Notes: generated by a model not told the origin, from the letters alone. 64,000 bases of DNA from Gaiellasilicea sp963789355 (GCA_963789355.1 CAWBKK010000005.1:310001-374000); one strand, 5' to 3'; shown: positions 18,718 to 26,925, counted from the stretch's first letter. Program-made: numbers and translations.

Positions 18718-19484
18718 CGCAGCCGCAGGACGTCTTCCACGTCGTCTTCGTCTGCACCGGCAACCGCTTTCGCAGCGTGCTGGCCGAGCATCGGCTCCGG
18801 CAGGCGACGGCCGGCCTCCCCGTGCGCGTGTCGTCGCTGGGCACGCTCGACGACCCAGGCGTGCCCGCGCTGGCGGACGCCGTCGAGCTCGGCGCCGAAG
18901 CGGGCCTCGACCTCTCCCAGCATCGATCGCGCACGCTGCTCGGCCAGGACCTGCGCGCCGCCGATCTCGTCGTCGGCTTCGAGCGGAATCACGTCGCCTC
19001 GGCGGTCGTCGAAGCGAGTGCCCCGCGGGACAAGAGCTTCGGCGCCAACGAGCTCGTCACCTTGCTCGCCCGGATCGAGTCGCCGTCGGGACTCTCCGTC
19101 CTCGAGCGTGCGCGGGACGCGGTCGCCCGCGCCAACGCGGCGCGACGCGAGTCCGAACGGCCCTTTCGCGAGCTCCCCGATCCGGTCGGCCGTGGCAGGG
19201 CGATCGCGGCGGAGACCGCGCGAGAGGTTCGCGACCAGGCAGCGCGCATCGCCTTCGGGCTCTTCGGTGCCCGGCCCGTGGTCGAGCGGGCCGATGAGCC
19301 CGCCGCGAGCCATCTGCTCTTCATCTGGGCACCCTCGGGCTGGAAGCTGGAGCAGCGTGAGGGGGAACCGCCCGCCGTCGGCGACACGGTCGAGGTCGAC
19401 GGCACGACGCTGGTCGTGAGCGGCCTCGGACCGTCACCGCTGCCCGGCGACCACCGCCGCTGCGCCCACACGCAGCTCCTCTAA
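18714..19484 (+). CDS. Low-molecular-weight protein tyrosine phosphatase with C-terminal extension
   Basis: This 256-residue protein starts at the ATG at 18714. Residues 9-21 (VVFVCTGNRFRSV) form the CX5R(S) phosphatase P-loop with the catalytic cysteine. LPDPVG around residue 160 supplies the general-acid Asp. Family members are usually about 150-170 residues, so roughly 85 extra residues follow. Their end, FIWAPSGWKLEQREG and later SPLPGDHRRCAHTQLL, looks like a small beta-rich domain with no assignment. The likely partner is the BY-kinase at 12905. It is translationally coupled to the upstream GT2. Confidence 0.82.
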   Translation: MTQPQDVFHVVFVCTGNRFRSVLAEHRLRQATAGLPVRVSSLGTLDDPGVPALADAVELGAEAGLDLSQHRSRTLLGQDLRAADLVVGFERNHVASAVVEASAPRDKSFGANELVTLLARIESPSGLSVLERARDAVARANAARRESERPFRELPDPVGRGRAIAAETAREVRDQAARIAFGLFGARPVVERADEPAASHLLFIWAPSGWKLEQREGEPPAVGDTVEVDGTTLVVSGLGPSPLPGDHRRCAHTQLL

Positions 19485-20362
19485 CGCGCGCGTTCGATCA
19501 GCGGGGCGAAGACGTCCTCGATCACCAGGTCGACGTCGCCGGGGAGACGACCGTCGGCACCGGCGACGCTCCGGAACGAGTCGAGGTAGATCCCGAGCTC
19601 GTCGTGAAGCTCGGGGAACGCGTGTCCGTGCTCGGCCACCAGCCGCTCGACGTCCGCCAGCGTCCACTCGCCCGAGCGGGGCAGTACGAAGGGGCCGGTC
19701 GCGGGCTTGGGCGGCGCGAGCGGTGGCGGCGGCGCGGCCGACCCCCTCGTCGCGGTCGCAGGCGGCGCGGAGGCCGGCTTCGGCGCGGGCGCGCGCGGCC
19801 GCCGCGTGACCGGCCTGCGCAGCCCGGCGAGCACGAGCGCCAGCCCGGCCAGCGCGCCGAGGAGCAGGCCGAGCGCAAGGTTCCGGGCGGGTTTCGGCGA
19901 GACGCGCTCGTCGCGGGCGCTCGCCGGCTCCCACACCGACGCAACCGTCTCCGGAGCGAAGCGATCGTTGAAGAGCACGATGGCGACCTCCGTGACCTCC
20001 TGGGCCGTGCGCCGTGCGTCCTCGCCGCTCGGCGCCGCGACATCGATCCGCAAGAGCGAGCTGCCCTGCTGGGCGTCGACCTCGATGCGGTCGAGCAGCT
20101 CCCGGGAGGAGCCTTCGAGGCCGAGATTCCGGACCGCCGACTCAGCTACGGCACGGGTTTCGAACAGCTCGGCCGCCGCGTCTGCCGCCTGCGCGAGCTT
20201 CGGGTCGCTGCCGGGCGGCTGGCCCTGCCGGACGAGCACGATCGACGCGTCCGCCCGGTAGGTCGAGTCCTGGACGAGCGTGACGGCGCCGCCGAGCAGA
20301 AGCCCGACCGCGGCGCCGAGCAGAGGTGCAGCGGGCCCGGAGAGCCGAGCGCGGCCGAGCAT
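19481..20362 (-). CDS. Wzz-like polysaccharide chain-length protein
   Basis: This 293-residue protein has a Wzz-like layout: an N-terminal helix (PLLGAAVGLLLGGAVTLV), an extracytoplasmic domain beginning YRADASIVLVRQG, and a second helix near 165-183 (LALGLLLGALAGLALVLAG). A Pro/Ala-rich linker (about 185-220) follows, then a C-terminal cytoplasmic domain of about 75 residues (WTLADVERLVAEHGHAF). It lacks the Walker motifs of BY-kinases, unlike the 12905 protein. It may act as a second length regulator or scaffold. It converges on the phosphatase gene with a 4-base overlap, and its start lies 4 bases from the end of lysS. Confidence 0.7.
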   Translation of the reverse strand: MLGRARLSGPAAPLLGAAVGLLLGGAVTLVQDSTYRADASIVLVRQGQPPGSDPKLAQAADAAAELFETRAVAESAVRNLGLEGSSRELLDRIEVDAQQGSSLLRIDVAAPSGEDARRTAQEVTEVAIVLFNDRFAPETVASVWEPASARDERVSPKPARNLALGLLLGALAGLALVLAGLRRPVTRRPRAPAPKPASAPPATATRGSAAPPPPLAPPKPATGPFVLPRSGEWTLADVERLVAEHGHAFPELHDELGIYLDSFRSVAGADGRLPGDVDLVIEDVFAPLIERAR

Positions 20363-20366
20363 CTGG

Positions 20367-21713
20367 CTACGAACGTTCCTTCAGGGCCGGGAAGAGGATC
20401 ACGTCGCGGATCGTCTCCCGCCCGGTCAGCAGCATCGTGAGCCGGTCGATCCCGAGGCCGAGCCCCGCTGTCGGCGGCATCCCGTAGGAGAGCGCCTCGA
20501 CGTAGTCCGGATCCTCCTGCTCGCCGCCGACGAGCTCCGACTGGCGGCGGAACCGCTCCTGCTGCTCCTCGGAGTCGTTGATCTCCGAGTACGCGTTGCC
20601 GAGCTCCATCCCGCCGGCGAAGTACTCGAAGCGCTCCGTCAGCGCCTCGTCGCTGTCGGTCGAGCGCGCGAAGGGCGAGATCTCGATCGGATAGTCGTGG
20701 ACGATCGTCGGCTCGACGAGGCCCGGCTCGACGTAGAAGCTGAAGGCGTGGTCGACGAGCTGCGGCCAGTCCTTGTCCGCGTGCGTGTCCACGCCCCGCT
20801 CGGTCAGGGCCGCCCGCAGCTCGCCCTCGTCGCTGATCCAGAGCCCATGCTCGGCCAGGGAGTCGGTGAACCGCAGCCTGCGCCAGGGCGCCTTCAGGTC
20901 GAGCTCATGGCCGCGGAAGGTCGTCGTCGTCACGCCGCTGACCTCGAGCGCGACCGCCTCGACGAGCTTCTCCATCCGCACCATCGCGTCGTTGTAGTCG
21001 GCATAGGCCTCGTACCACTCGAGCATCGTGAACTCGTTCGCGTGCTTGTAGGAGATGCCCTCGTTGCGGAAGTCCTTGCCGATCTCGTAGACGCGCTCGA
21101 GCCCGCCGACGATCAGGCGCTTGAGATAGAGCTCGGTCGCGATCCGGAGGTAGAAGTCCTGCTCCAGGTAGTTCCAGTGGGTGACGAACGGCTCCGCGAA
21201 GGCGCCGCCGTAGCGCGGCTGCAGCACGGGCGTCTCCACCTCCACGAAGCCGTCGCCGTCGAGGTTGCGCCGGATCGCTGCGACGATCCGGCTGCGGACG
21301 AGGAAGTCGGCCCGGGTCTCCTCGTTCATCAGCAGGTCGAGATAGCGCTTGCGGTAGCGCTGCTCGACGTCGGTGAGCCCGTGGAACGTGTCGGGCAGCG
21401 GGGCGCGATTCTTCGCCAGCAGCTCGAACTCGACGACCTGGAGCGAAGGCTCGCCACGACGCGACTTCGCCGGGTGGCCGCTCACCCCGACGATGTCGCC
21501 GAGGTCCACGTCCACCTTCCCCGCGAGAAGCTGGATCCGGCCGCTGCGGTCGACGAGGTCGAGGAACGTGATCTTCCCCATCTCGCGCCGCGCGAGCACG
21601 CGGCCGGCGAGCCGGAACTCCTTCGACTCGTCGCTGCCGCCCGGCTCGACCTGCTCGGCCTCGGCGCGGACGGCCGCGATCTCGTCCCGGTCGGGAAAGC
21701 GCTTCGGCAGCAT
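20367..21713 (-). CDS. lysS: Lysyl-tRNA synthetase, class II
   Basis: This 448-residue enzyme charges tRNA-Lys. The N-terminal OB-fold runs FRLAGRVLARREMGKITFLDL. The class II core has HGLTDVEQRYRKRYLDLL, motif 2 RVYEIGKDFRNEGISYKHANEFTMLEWY (cited in parts) and motif 3 GLGLGIDRLTMLLTG. FAGGMELGNAYSEIND matches the substrate pocket. It is shorter than the usual 490-510 residues because the N-terminal extension is reduced. It follows greA by 54 bases on the same strand, with a palindromic hairpin in the gap that could attenuate read-through. Confidence 0.95.
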   Translation of the reverse strand: MLPKRFPDRDEIAAVRAEAEQVEPGGSDESKEFRLAGRVLARREMGKITFLDLVDRSGRIQLLAGKVDVDLGDIVGVSGHPAKSRRGEPSLQVVEFELLAKNRAPLPDTFHGLTDVEQRYRKRYLDLLMNEETRADFLVRSRIVAAIRRNLDGDGFVEVETPVLQPRYGGAFAEPFVTHWNYLEQDFYLRIATELYLKRLIVGGLERVYEIGKDFRNEGISYKHANEFTMLEWYEAYADYNDAMVRMEKLVEAVALEVSGVTTTTFRGHELDLKAPWRRLRFTDSLAEHGLWISDEGELRAALTERGVDTHADKDWPQLVDHAFSFYVEPGLVEPTIVHDYPIEISPFARSTDSDEALTERFEYFAGGMELGNAYSEINDSEEQQERFRRQSELVGGEQEDPDYVEALSYGMPPTAGLGLGIDRLTMLLTGRETIRDVILFPALKERS

Positions 21714-21740
21714 CGCGCGAGTCTAGACGCCGTCGCCGAC

Positions 21741-21765
21741 GCCAAGTAACAGACTGTTACTTGGC
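21741..21765. terminator. 25-bp palindrome (family 1, copy 1) between greA and lysS
   Basis: Arms GCCAAGTAACAG and CTGTTACTTGGC are perfectly complementary around one base. It begins three bases after the greA stop in the minus direction. No T-run follows on either strand, so it is a hairpin with terminator-like placement rather than a canonical intrinsic terminator. Near-identical copies occur at 39346 and 56277. Confidence 0.6.
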
Positions 21766-21767
21766 GC

Positions 21768-22241
21768 TCAGGCGGCTTGAATATCCAGGATCTTGAACTT
21801 CAACGATCCTCTGGGTGCGACGACCTCGACCGTCTCGCCCTTCTTCTTGCCGATGATCGCCTTGCCGACCGGCGACTCGTTCGAGAGCTTCGACTCGGCC
21901 GGATTCGCCTCGGCAGAGCCGACGATCGTGTACTCCACGGTCGCCTTCGCGTCGACGTCCCGCAGCTTGACCTTGGCGCCGATCGAGACGACGCTCAGGT
22001 CGACGTCGCGCTTCTGGATCACGCGCGCGTTCGAGAGCCGCTCCTCGAGCTGGGCGATCTTGTGCTCGAGCATCGCCTGCTCGTTCTTGGCGTCGTCGTA
22101 CTCGGCGTTCTCCGAGATGTCGCCGAACTCCCGCGCGACGCGGATCCGATCCGCCACCTCGCGGCGCTTCGTGGTCGAGAGCAGCTCGATCTCCTGCACC
22201 AACTTCTCGTAGCCCTCGGGCGTGAGAATGACTTCCTTCAA
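21768..22241 (-). CDS. greA: Transcription elongation factor GreA
   Basis: This 157-residue protein matches GreA in full. The N-terminal coiled coil reads LTPEGYEKLVQEIELLSTTK, with the acidic tip GDISENAEYDDAKNEQ. The C-terminal FKBP-like domain has SIGAKVKLRD and SPVGKAIIGKKKGETVEV. GreA stimulates RNA cleavage by backtracked RNA polymerase. The start is TTG at 22241, chosen because GAGGAGG lies 5-6 bases upstream. A sigma-70-type promoter is at 22292-22320. Confidence 0.95.
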   Translation of the reverse strand: MKEVILTPEGYEKLVQEIELLSTTKRREVADRIRVAREFGDISENAEYDDAKNEQAMLEHKIAQLEERLSNARVIQKRDVDLSVVSIGAKVKLRDVDAKATVEYTIVGSAEANPAESKLSNESPVGKAIIGKKKGETVEVVAPRGSLKFKILDIQAA

Positions 22242-22291
22242 CGTGCCTCCTCAAGACAAAAGCCGGCGATAACGCGCCGACGCGGGCGGGA

Positions 22292-22320
22292 ATGGTAGCG
22301 GCCAGCTCGGACGCGGTCAA
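22292..22320 (-). promoter_or_regulatory. Sigma-70-type promoter for greA-lysS
   Basis: On the minus strand TTGACC (22320-22315) and TACCAT (22297-22292) are separated by exactly 17 bases. This places the transcript start about 45 bases before the greA TTG. It is inferred from hexamers only. Confidence 0.6.
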
Positions 22321-22330
22321 TACCTGTCAG

Positions 22331-22336
22331 TACCAT
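22331..22336 (+). promoter_or_regulatory. Candidate -10 element for the dihydrouridine synthase gene
   Basis: TACCAT ends eight bases before the ATG at 22345, and no ribosome binding site is visible. This spacing would give a leaderless or nearly leaderless mRNA, common in actinobacteria. No convincing -35 is seen. Confidence 0.35.
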
Positions 22337-22344
22337 CGGAATCA

Positions 22345-23403
22345 ATGAACGTCGACCTGCGCGAGAGCTGGCGGATTCGGGACGTCGAGATCCCGACGCG
22401 CCTCGTCCTGGCGCCGATGGCGGGCGTCAGCGTGCAGGCGTTTCGACGCCAGGGACGCCGGTTCGGCGCCGGGCTCGTCTGCTCGGAGATGGTCAGCTGC
22501 GCCGGGATCGAGCACCGGAACGAGAAGACGCTCGGCTATCTCCGGGTCGCCTCTGACGAGCATCCGCTCGCGATCCAGATCTTCGGCTCCGAGCCGCGCA
22601 TGATGGCCGAGGCGGCGCGAATGGTCGTGGCGGCAGGCGCCGATCTCGTCGACATCAACTTCGGCTGCCCCGTCCGCAAGGTGACCAAGACCGGCGCCGG
22701 CGCGACGCTGCTCGACGAGCCCGCGCGCGCTGCCGCGATCGTCGAGGCGGTTGCGCAGGCCGTCGACGTCCCAGTGAGCGTGAAGATGCGCCGTGGTCTC
22801 CGCGACGGCTCCCGTACGTGCCTCACGGTCGGGCCGCAGCTCGTAGCGGTGGGCGCGGCGACCTTGACGCTGCACCCGCGCTCGGCGCAGCAGATGTACA
22901 CCGGCAGCGCCGACCACTCGCTGACCGCCGAGCTCGTCTCGCTCGTGGACGTGCCAGTGATCGCCTCCGGCGACGTCACCTCCCGGGCGAAGGCGCAGGC
23001 CGTGCTCGCTACGACCGGAGCCTCGGCGATCATGGTCGGCCGCGGCGCCCAGGGGAATCCGTGGGCGCTCCGCGAGATCGTCGACGGCGACGGCGTCGAG
23101 CCGAGCCGCGAGGAGGTCGTCGCGGAGCTCGTCCTCTTCATCCGCGAGACCGTCCGCGAGCTGGGCGAGCGGCGGGCGTCGGGCTTTCTGAAGAAGTTCT
23201 ACGGCTGGTACCTGGGCCGTGGCCGCTTTCCCCGCCCGTTCAAGCAGGAGCTGGTCGTGCTCGACTCGACCGAGGAGGTCGAGCGGAGGCTGCTCGCGGC
23301 CGCGCCGGGAGCCCTGCAGCTGCTCGAGCAGCTGGAGGCAGAGCTCCCGGCGGGCGACGAGATCCTTCTGGATCTGCCGATCTCCGTCTATGGCGGTGGC
23401 TAG
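22345..23403 (+). CDS. tRNA-dihydrouridine synthase (DusB-like)
   Basis: This 352-residue flavoenzyme reduces uridines in the tRNA D-loop. It has a TIM barrel with LVLAPMAGVSVQAFR, the catalytic-cysteine motif VDINFGCPVRKVTKTGAGA (about residues 107-125), VSVKMRRGLRD and IMVGRGAQGNPW for FMN phosphate binding. The C-terminal helical domain begins near residue 260. Length and motif order match the Dus family; DusB is the likely subgroup in bacteria of this type. It is divergent from greA across a 103-base intergenic region. Confidence 0.92.
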   Translation: MNVDLRESWRIRDVEIPTRLVLAPMAGVSVQAFRRQGRRFGAGLVCSEMVSCAGIEHRNEKTLGYLRVASDEHPLAIQIFGSEPRMMAEAARMVVAAGADLVDINFGCPVRKVTKTGAGATLLDEPARAAAIVEAVAQAVDVPVSVKMRRGLRDGSRTCLTVGPQLVAVGAATLTLHPRSAQQMYTGSADHSLTAELVSLVDVPVIASGDVTSRAKAQAVLATTGASAIMVGRGAQGNPWALREIVDGDGVEPSREEVVAELVLFIRETVRELGERRASGFLKKFYGWYLGRGRFPRPFKQELVVLDSTEEVERRLLAAAPGALQLLEQLEAELPAGDEILLDLPISVYGGG

Positions 23404-23885
23404 ACCCCTTCGACCGTTCCGGCGCGACGGTCGTCCCGATCGAGCTCGACTCGGCGACTCGGGCCGCGTTCAGGATCCTCGGCGCCCCGCGCCACGGCCC
23501 ACGAGCCGAGCAGAGCGGCTGCGAGCACCGCGTGCAGCCAATCGTCGGCGTTGTTCGTCGGCAGGAAGTTCTCGCTCCCCTTCTCGCTCGCGATCAGCCC
23601 GTAGACGAACAGGACGACGTAGAGCACTCCCGCGGCGAGCAGGTACTGGACCGCCGTCCGATGCTTTCGGGCCGCCAGGATGCCGACACCGAAGAGCAGG
23701 TGGGCGATGTTGTGGAGAATGCTGACCTGGAAGAGGCCGAGCAGCTCCGCGTCGGAGTTCTCCCCCGCGAAGGCGAGCTGGTCGTAGCTCACCGTGATGC
23801 CCGGGATGAAGCCGAGAATCCCCACGAGCAGGAAGGCGCCTCCGAAGAGGAAGGCGAGTCTCTGCGCCAGAGTGCGATCGTTCAT
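23400..23885 (-). CDS. DUF4383 membrane protein
   Basis: This 161-residue protein has four hydrophobic helices (about 10-30, 55-75, 83-103, 118-135) and matches the DUF4383 pattern: RLAFLFGGAFLLVGILGF, LLGLFQVSILHNIAHLLFG, and a late NNADDWLHAVLAAALL. The function is unknown, although such proteins are frequent in actinobacteria. The ATG overlaps the stop of the channel-like gene upstream by 4 bases, so the pair is one operon. It converges on the dihydrouridine synthase gene with a 4-base overlap. Confidence 0.8.
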   Translation of the reverse strand: MNDRTLAQRLAFLFGGAFLLVGILGFIPGITVSYDQLAFAGENSDAELLGLFQVSILHNIAHLLFGVGILAARKHRTAVQYLLAAGVLYVVLFVYGLIASEKGSENFLPTNNADDWLHAVLAAALLGSWAVARGAEDPERGPSRRVELDRDDRRAGTVEGV

Positions 23886-24646
23886 GACGTGACCGGCTCT
23901 GCGCGCGTGTTGCTCTCGGACAGTTCGTCCTTCTTCGCCTCCGCCTCTTCCTTGGCGCGGCTGACGCCCTGGTCCAGGTCGCTCTTGAACTGTTCCTTGT
24001 TCGCCTGCCCCGTCTCGTAGGCGCCCTCGAGCATCCGGCCGGCCACGTCACGGCCGCCGAGGCCGAACGCGAGCGCCGAGCCGAGCGCGATTGCGCCGAT
24101 CAGGCCCGCATACGTGATCACGACGATGTTCTGCGCGATCTGGAGCTGGTCGAGGATCATGAAGGTCGCGATCGTCATCACGAGGATCGGCGCCGCGGTG
24201 GCGACGATCTTCCCGAGGGACGTGTCGCCCATGAAGCGATGCACCAGCGTCGCCACGCCGGCCGAGATCGCACTGGCGACGAGGAAGATCAGAACCGCCG
24301 CGAGGACGTTCGGGAGGTACGCATAGATCGCGGCGACGAAGTTCGTCAGCGCGTTGATCCCGAGGACCGAGACCGCCAGCGAGATCGTCCCGAGCATGAT
24401 CGCCCAGAACGCGAGCGTCCCGACGAGCTTGGACGGGCTGGCTGTCACCTTCTGGACGAACGTGCCGCCCGTTCCCGAGTGCAGCGTCCGATCGAGCCCG
24501 GCACGTTGCAACGCACGCGAGACGACCTTCCCCACCAGCTTGGCGACGAAGTAACCGATGACCAGGATCGCCAGCGCGCCGAGCAGCGCCGGAATCCAGG
24601 CGAAGAACACGGTGAACCCGCGTTCGATGCTGTTGCCGATATCCAA
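23882..24646 (-). CDS. Mechanosensitive-channel-like TM-helix repeat protein
   Basis: This 254-residue membrane protein has amphipathic/hydrophobic repeats of the TM_helix family related to MscS: IPALLGALAILVIGYFVAKLVGKVV, then LPNVLAAVLIFLVASAISAGVA, then VVITYAGLIGAIALGSALAFGLGG (cited in parts). It lacks the MscS beta domain and ends in an acidic, Lys-rich tail (KEEAEAKKDELSES). It starts at TTG 24646 with AAGGGG six bases upstream. It may be a small-conductance channel or a scaffold; gating is unproven. Confidence 0.75.
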   Translation of the reverse strand: MDIGNSIERGFTVFFAWIPALLGALAILVIGYFVAKLVGKVVSRALQRAGLDRTLHSGTGGTFVQKVTASPSKLVGTLAFWAIMLGTISLAVSVLGINALTNFVAAIYAYLPNVLAAVLIFLVASAISAGVATLVHRFMGDTSLGKIVATAAPILVMTIATFMILDQLQIAQNIVVITYAGLIGAIALGSALAFGLGGRDVAGRMLEGAYETGQANKEQFKSDLDQGVSRAKEEAEAKKDELSESNTRAEPVTS

Positions 24647-24718
24647 TGTGACCCCTTTTCGAACCTTCGAATAAAGCGGGACAACCCCACCCTCAGCCTT
24701 GTCAACTCGAAAGGTCGC

Positions 24719-25468
24719 TCAGTGGTTACGGGTCCAGACGATCCGCAGCCCTTCCAGCGTCAGATGCGGGTCGACGCGGTCGAGCGTGCGGGCATGCGGC
24801 GCGATCAGGTCGGCGAGCCCGCCGGTGGCGACGGTCTGCGCCTCGACGCCGAGCTCCTCCCGAATCCGGCCGACGATCCCGTCGACCTGGCCCGCGAAGC
24901 CGTAGACGAGGCCGGACTGGAGGCCGCCGACCGTGGTCTTCCCGATCACCGTCGGCGGCGCCGAGAAGTCGACCTTGACCAGGCGCGCCGCCCTGGCGAA
25001 GAGGGCGTCCATCGAGATCTCGATCCCGGGCGCGAGCACGCCACCGACGTACTCGCCCTCGGGCGAGACGATGTCGAAGTTCGTCGAGGTGCCGAAGTCG
25101 ACGACGATGCAGGGCGCGCCGTAGCGCTCACAGGCGGCGACGGCGTTGACGATCCGGTCGGGCCCGACTTCCCGCGGATCGTCGTAGCGGATCGGGATCC
25201 CGGTCTTCACACCCGGGCCGACCGTCAGCAGCGGCGCTTCCGCCCAGCGCACGGCGACGCGCTCCCACTCCCGCTGCAGCGCCGGCACGGTGGTCGAGAG
25301 GCAGATCCCGTCGACGTCCTCGAGCTCGAACAGCGAGCCGAGGGTGACGCCGAGCTCGTCCCCGGTGCGGACGGGGTCGGTCGCGAGCCGGAAGCTGTCG
25401 GTCAGCTGCTCGCCCTCGAACAGGCCGAGCACCGTCTGCGTGTTGCCGACGTCCACTGCGAGGAGCAC
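24719..25468 (-). CDS. coaX: Type III pantothenate kinase
   Basis: This 249-residue protein phosphorylates pantothenate, the first step of CoA synthesis. Signatures are the N-terminal P-loop-like LLAVDVGNTQTVLGLF, the catalytic VVDFGTSTNFD, GGVLAPGIEISMDALF, and a C-terminal VATGGLADLI. The start is GTG at 25468. Type III kinases use the ASKHA fold and usually need a monovalent cation. It is transcribed on the same strand as the channel-like gene, with a 72-base gap. Confidence 0.93.
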   Translation of the reverse strand: MLLAVDVGNTQTVLGLFEGEQLTDSFRLATDPVRTGDELGVTLGSLFELEDVDGICLSTTVPALQREWERVAVRWAEAPLLTVGPGVKTGIPIRYDDPREVGPDRIVNAVAACERYGAPCIVVDFGTSTNFDIVSPEGEYVGGVLAPGIEISMDALFARAARLVKVDFSAPPTVIGKTTVGGLQSGLVYGFAGQVDGIVGRIREELGVEAQTVATGGLADLIAPHARTLDRVDPHLTLEGLRIVWTRNH

Positions 25469-25631
25469 GGCGCGAGCCTAGCGGGCCGAGCTCGCGTCGT
25501 CTCCGTGTCCGGGTCGTGACCGGTGGATGAGCCGGCCGCAGGCAGTGAGTCCGGGAATCTTCCCTGAGCGGGTTCGCGGATCACTCGCGCTGGTGATGCG
25601 GCCGCACCGCTATGGCGAATAGTCTCCGGCG

Positions 25632-26099
25632 ATGGTCTTGCCTAGCGTCCGCGACGCCGACGGTCGATCAGGATCGACACTATTCAACCTCATCGTGCTG
25701 GCTGTCGCGATTCCCGCCGCCTTGGTGGCTTGGATCGCCATCGGCGAGTTGATTGGCGATGTGGCTCAGTCCGATGGTGACGGCGGCTTGGTTCTAGACG
25801 TCTTTCTGTTCGTAGTCTCGACGCTCTACGTCAGCTTGATTCTCCTTTCTCTGTTCGTTCCCGGATACGCGCTATTTCTGTTGTCTCTGAGGCTTATCGA
25901 CCGCCGATCGCGCCTGTCGACTAGAGGCCGCCGCCTCGTGGCAGTCGGGTTGAGCCCGCTCATTGGAGCTGTCTTCCTCGTCATCCCGGCTATTCCAGAG
26001 GACCGAGACGGAGTGTGGTCCGGCTGGTGGTTCATCCTCGGCACGTCGGTGATAGCGGCCTTGCTCGTGCGATGGCCGCAGCGTTCGGGAACGACCTAA
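25632..26099 (+). CDS. Hypothetical membrane protein, lower GC
   Basis: This 155-residue protein has hydrophobic stretches at about 18-40, 54-80 (LVLDVFLFVVSTLYVSLILLS), 103-120 and 135-150, giving a four-helix membrane protein. I recognise no family. Base composition is visibly lower in GC than that of neighbours and codon choice includes more T and A endings, which suggests a recently acquired or fast-evolving gene. It shares a convergent position with the barstar gene. ATG 25632 is used. Confidence 0.55.
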   Translation: MVLPSVRDADGRSGSTLFNLIVLAVAIPAALVAWIAIGELIGDVAQSDGDGGLVLDVFLFVVSTLYVSLILLSLFVPGYALFLLSLRLIDRRSRLSTRGRRLVAVGLSPLIGAVFLVIPAIPEDRDGVWSGWWFILGTSVIAALLVRWPQRSGTT

Positions 26100-26171
26100 C
26101 GGCGAAGCGAGGGACGGGTCACGACCTAGCGTTGCCTGGGCCAGTGTTCGGAAACGCCTGAGCGACGCCGC

Positions 26172-26465
26172 CTACGCGAGGACAAGTTCGACGCGGCCAC
26201 GCGGGGGAAAGCCCGTCGGATGTCCATCGATGATCTCGCGCAGCTCGTCGAACCGCGTTGGGCCGAGCCGAGCGCGCGATAGCTCGTGGTTGGTCCATCG
26301 GAGGAGGAACCCGTCCTCCGGAGTGCCGAAGCCACCATGCAGGATGTCGTTGAACGCGTCGAGGTTCCTTCCCCACGTCACCCCTGGCACCAGCACTCGG
26401 CCGATCTCGTCGTAGAACTCCTCCAACGTCGAGAGGTTCGCGCCGTCGATCTCGTACACAGTCAC
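26172..26465 (-). CDS. Barstar-family protein
   Basis: This 97-residue protein matches the barstar fold signature: YEIDGANLSTLEEFYDEIGR at the N-terminus, then TWGRNLDAFNDILHGG, the helix-2 region that inserts into the active site of barnase-type ribonucleases. RWTNHELSRARLG may continue the family pattern. Barstars inhibit ribonuclease toxins in the cytoplasm. No barnase-like gene is adjacent, so this is an orphan antitoxin-like gene or a free immunity protein. It starts at GTG 26465. Confidence 0.82.
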   Translation of the reverse strand: MTVYEIDGANLSTLEEFYDEIGRVLVPGVTWGRNLDAFNDILHGGFGTPEDGFLLRWTNHELSRARLGPTRFDELREIIDGHPTGFPPRGRVELVLA

Positions 26466-26552
26466 GGCATCAGGCTAGTGGACCTCCACTTTGCGTTTCT
26501 GAACACAAAGCGTCGCGGCGACGTACGCTGGGCGAGCGTCCTCTCGCCCGGA

Positions 26553-26921
26553 CTAGGGCGTGTCGTCGTCGGTATTCAGCCGCTCGCCGAGCCGCTCGGC
26601 GAGCGCCTCCGCGGTCAGCTTCGGATCGTCGTTCTCGCCCCGCAGCTCCTCGACCGTGACGTCGCTCGAGGTGTAGACCTCGGCGCGCGGGATGATCCGC
26701 GTCGGGCGGTTCTTGTCCCAGACCCAGACGTCCTCCATCTTCACGTGGAAGAACGGATAGCTCGCCTGAGGCGTCACCTGCAGGTCGAGCTTGTTGCAGA
26801 GATAGGTCGCGTCGGCGGTGAGGATGCAGTAGCGGAAGAGGCCGAAGACGGCCGTGTATTCGCGCTTGAGGGCGAGCTCGAGCTCTGCCTCGAACTCGTC
26901 GAGATCGTCGAGATGGCTCAC
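26553..26921 (-). CDS. DUF2469 protein
   Basis: This 122-residue protein matches DUF2469 in order: EFEAELELALKREYTAVFGL, ATYLCNKLDL, EDVWVWDKNRPTRI and YTSSDVTVEEL. The family is small, conserved in actinobacteria and of unknown function. The C-terminus is acidic (GENDDPK, NTDDDTP). It sits just downstream of folK on the same strand, with only a few bases between, so it is probably co-expressed with the folate genes. Confidence 0.82.
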   Translation of the reverse strand: MSHLDDLDEFEAELELALKREYTAVFGLFRYCILTADATYLCNKLDLQVTPQASYPFFHVKMEDVWVWDKNRPTRIIPRAEVYTSSDVTVEELRGENDDPKLTAEALAERLGERLNTDDDTP

Positions 26922-26925
26922 CGGC

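Noticed and set aside
20280..21749. Long plus-strand frame over lysS (489 codons)
   Set aside because: It is the antisense reading of lysS; the product has low-complexity, Arg/Leu-rich repeats and no family.
24658..24712. TTGACA-like sequence upstream of the channel-like gene
   Set aside because: No -10 hexamer at a suitable distance (TTTATT is about 24 bases away), so it is not called as a promoter.
25632..26171. Possible barnase-like toxin next to barstar
   Set aside because: The only ORF here is a four-helix membrane protein without ribonuclease residues.
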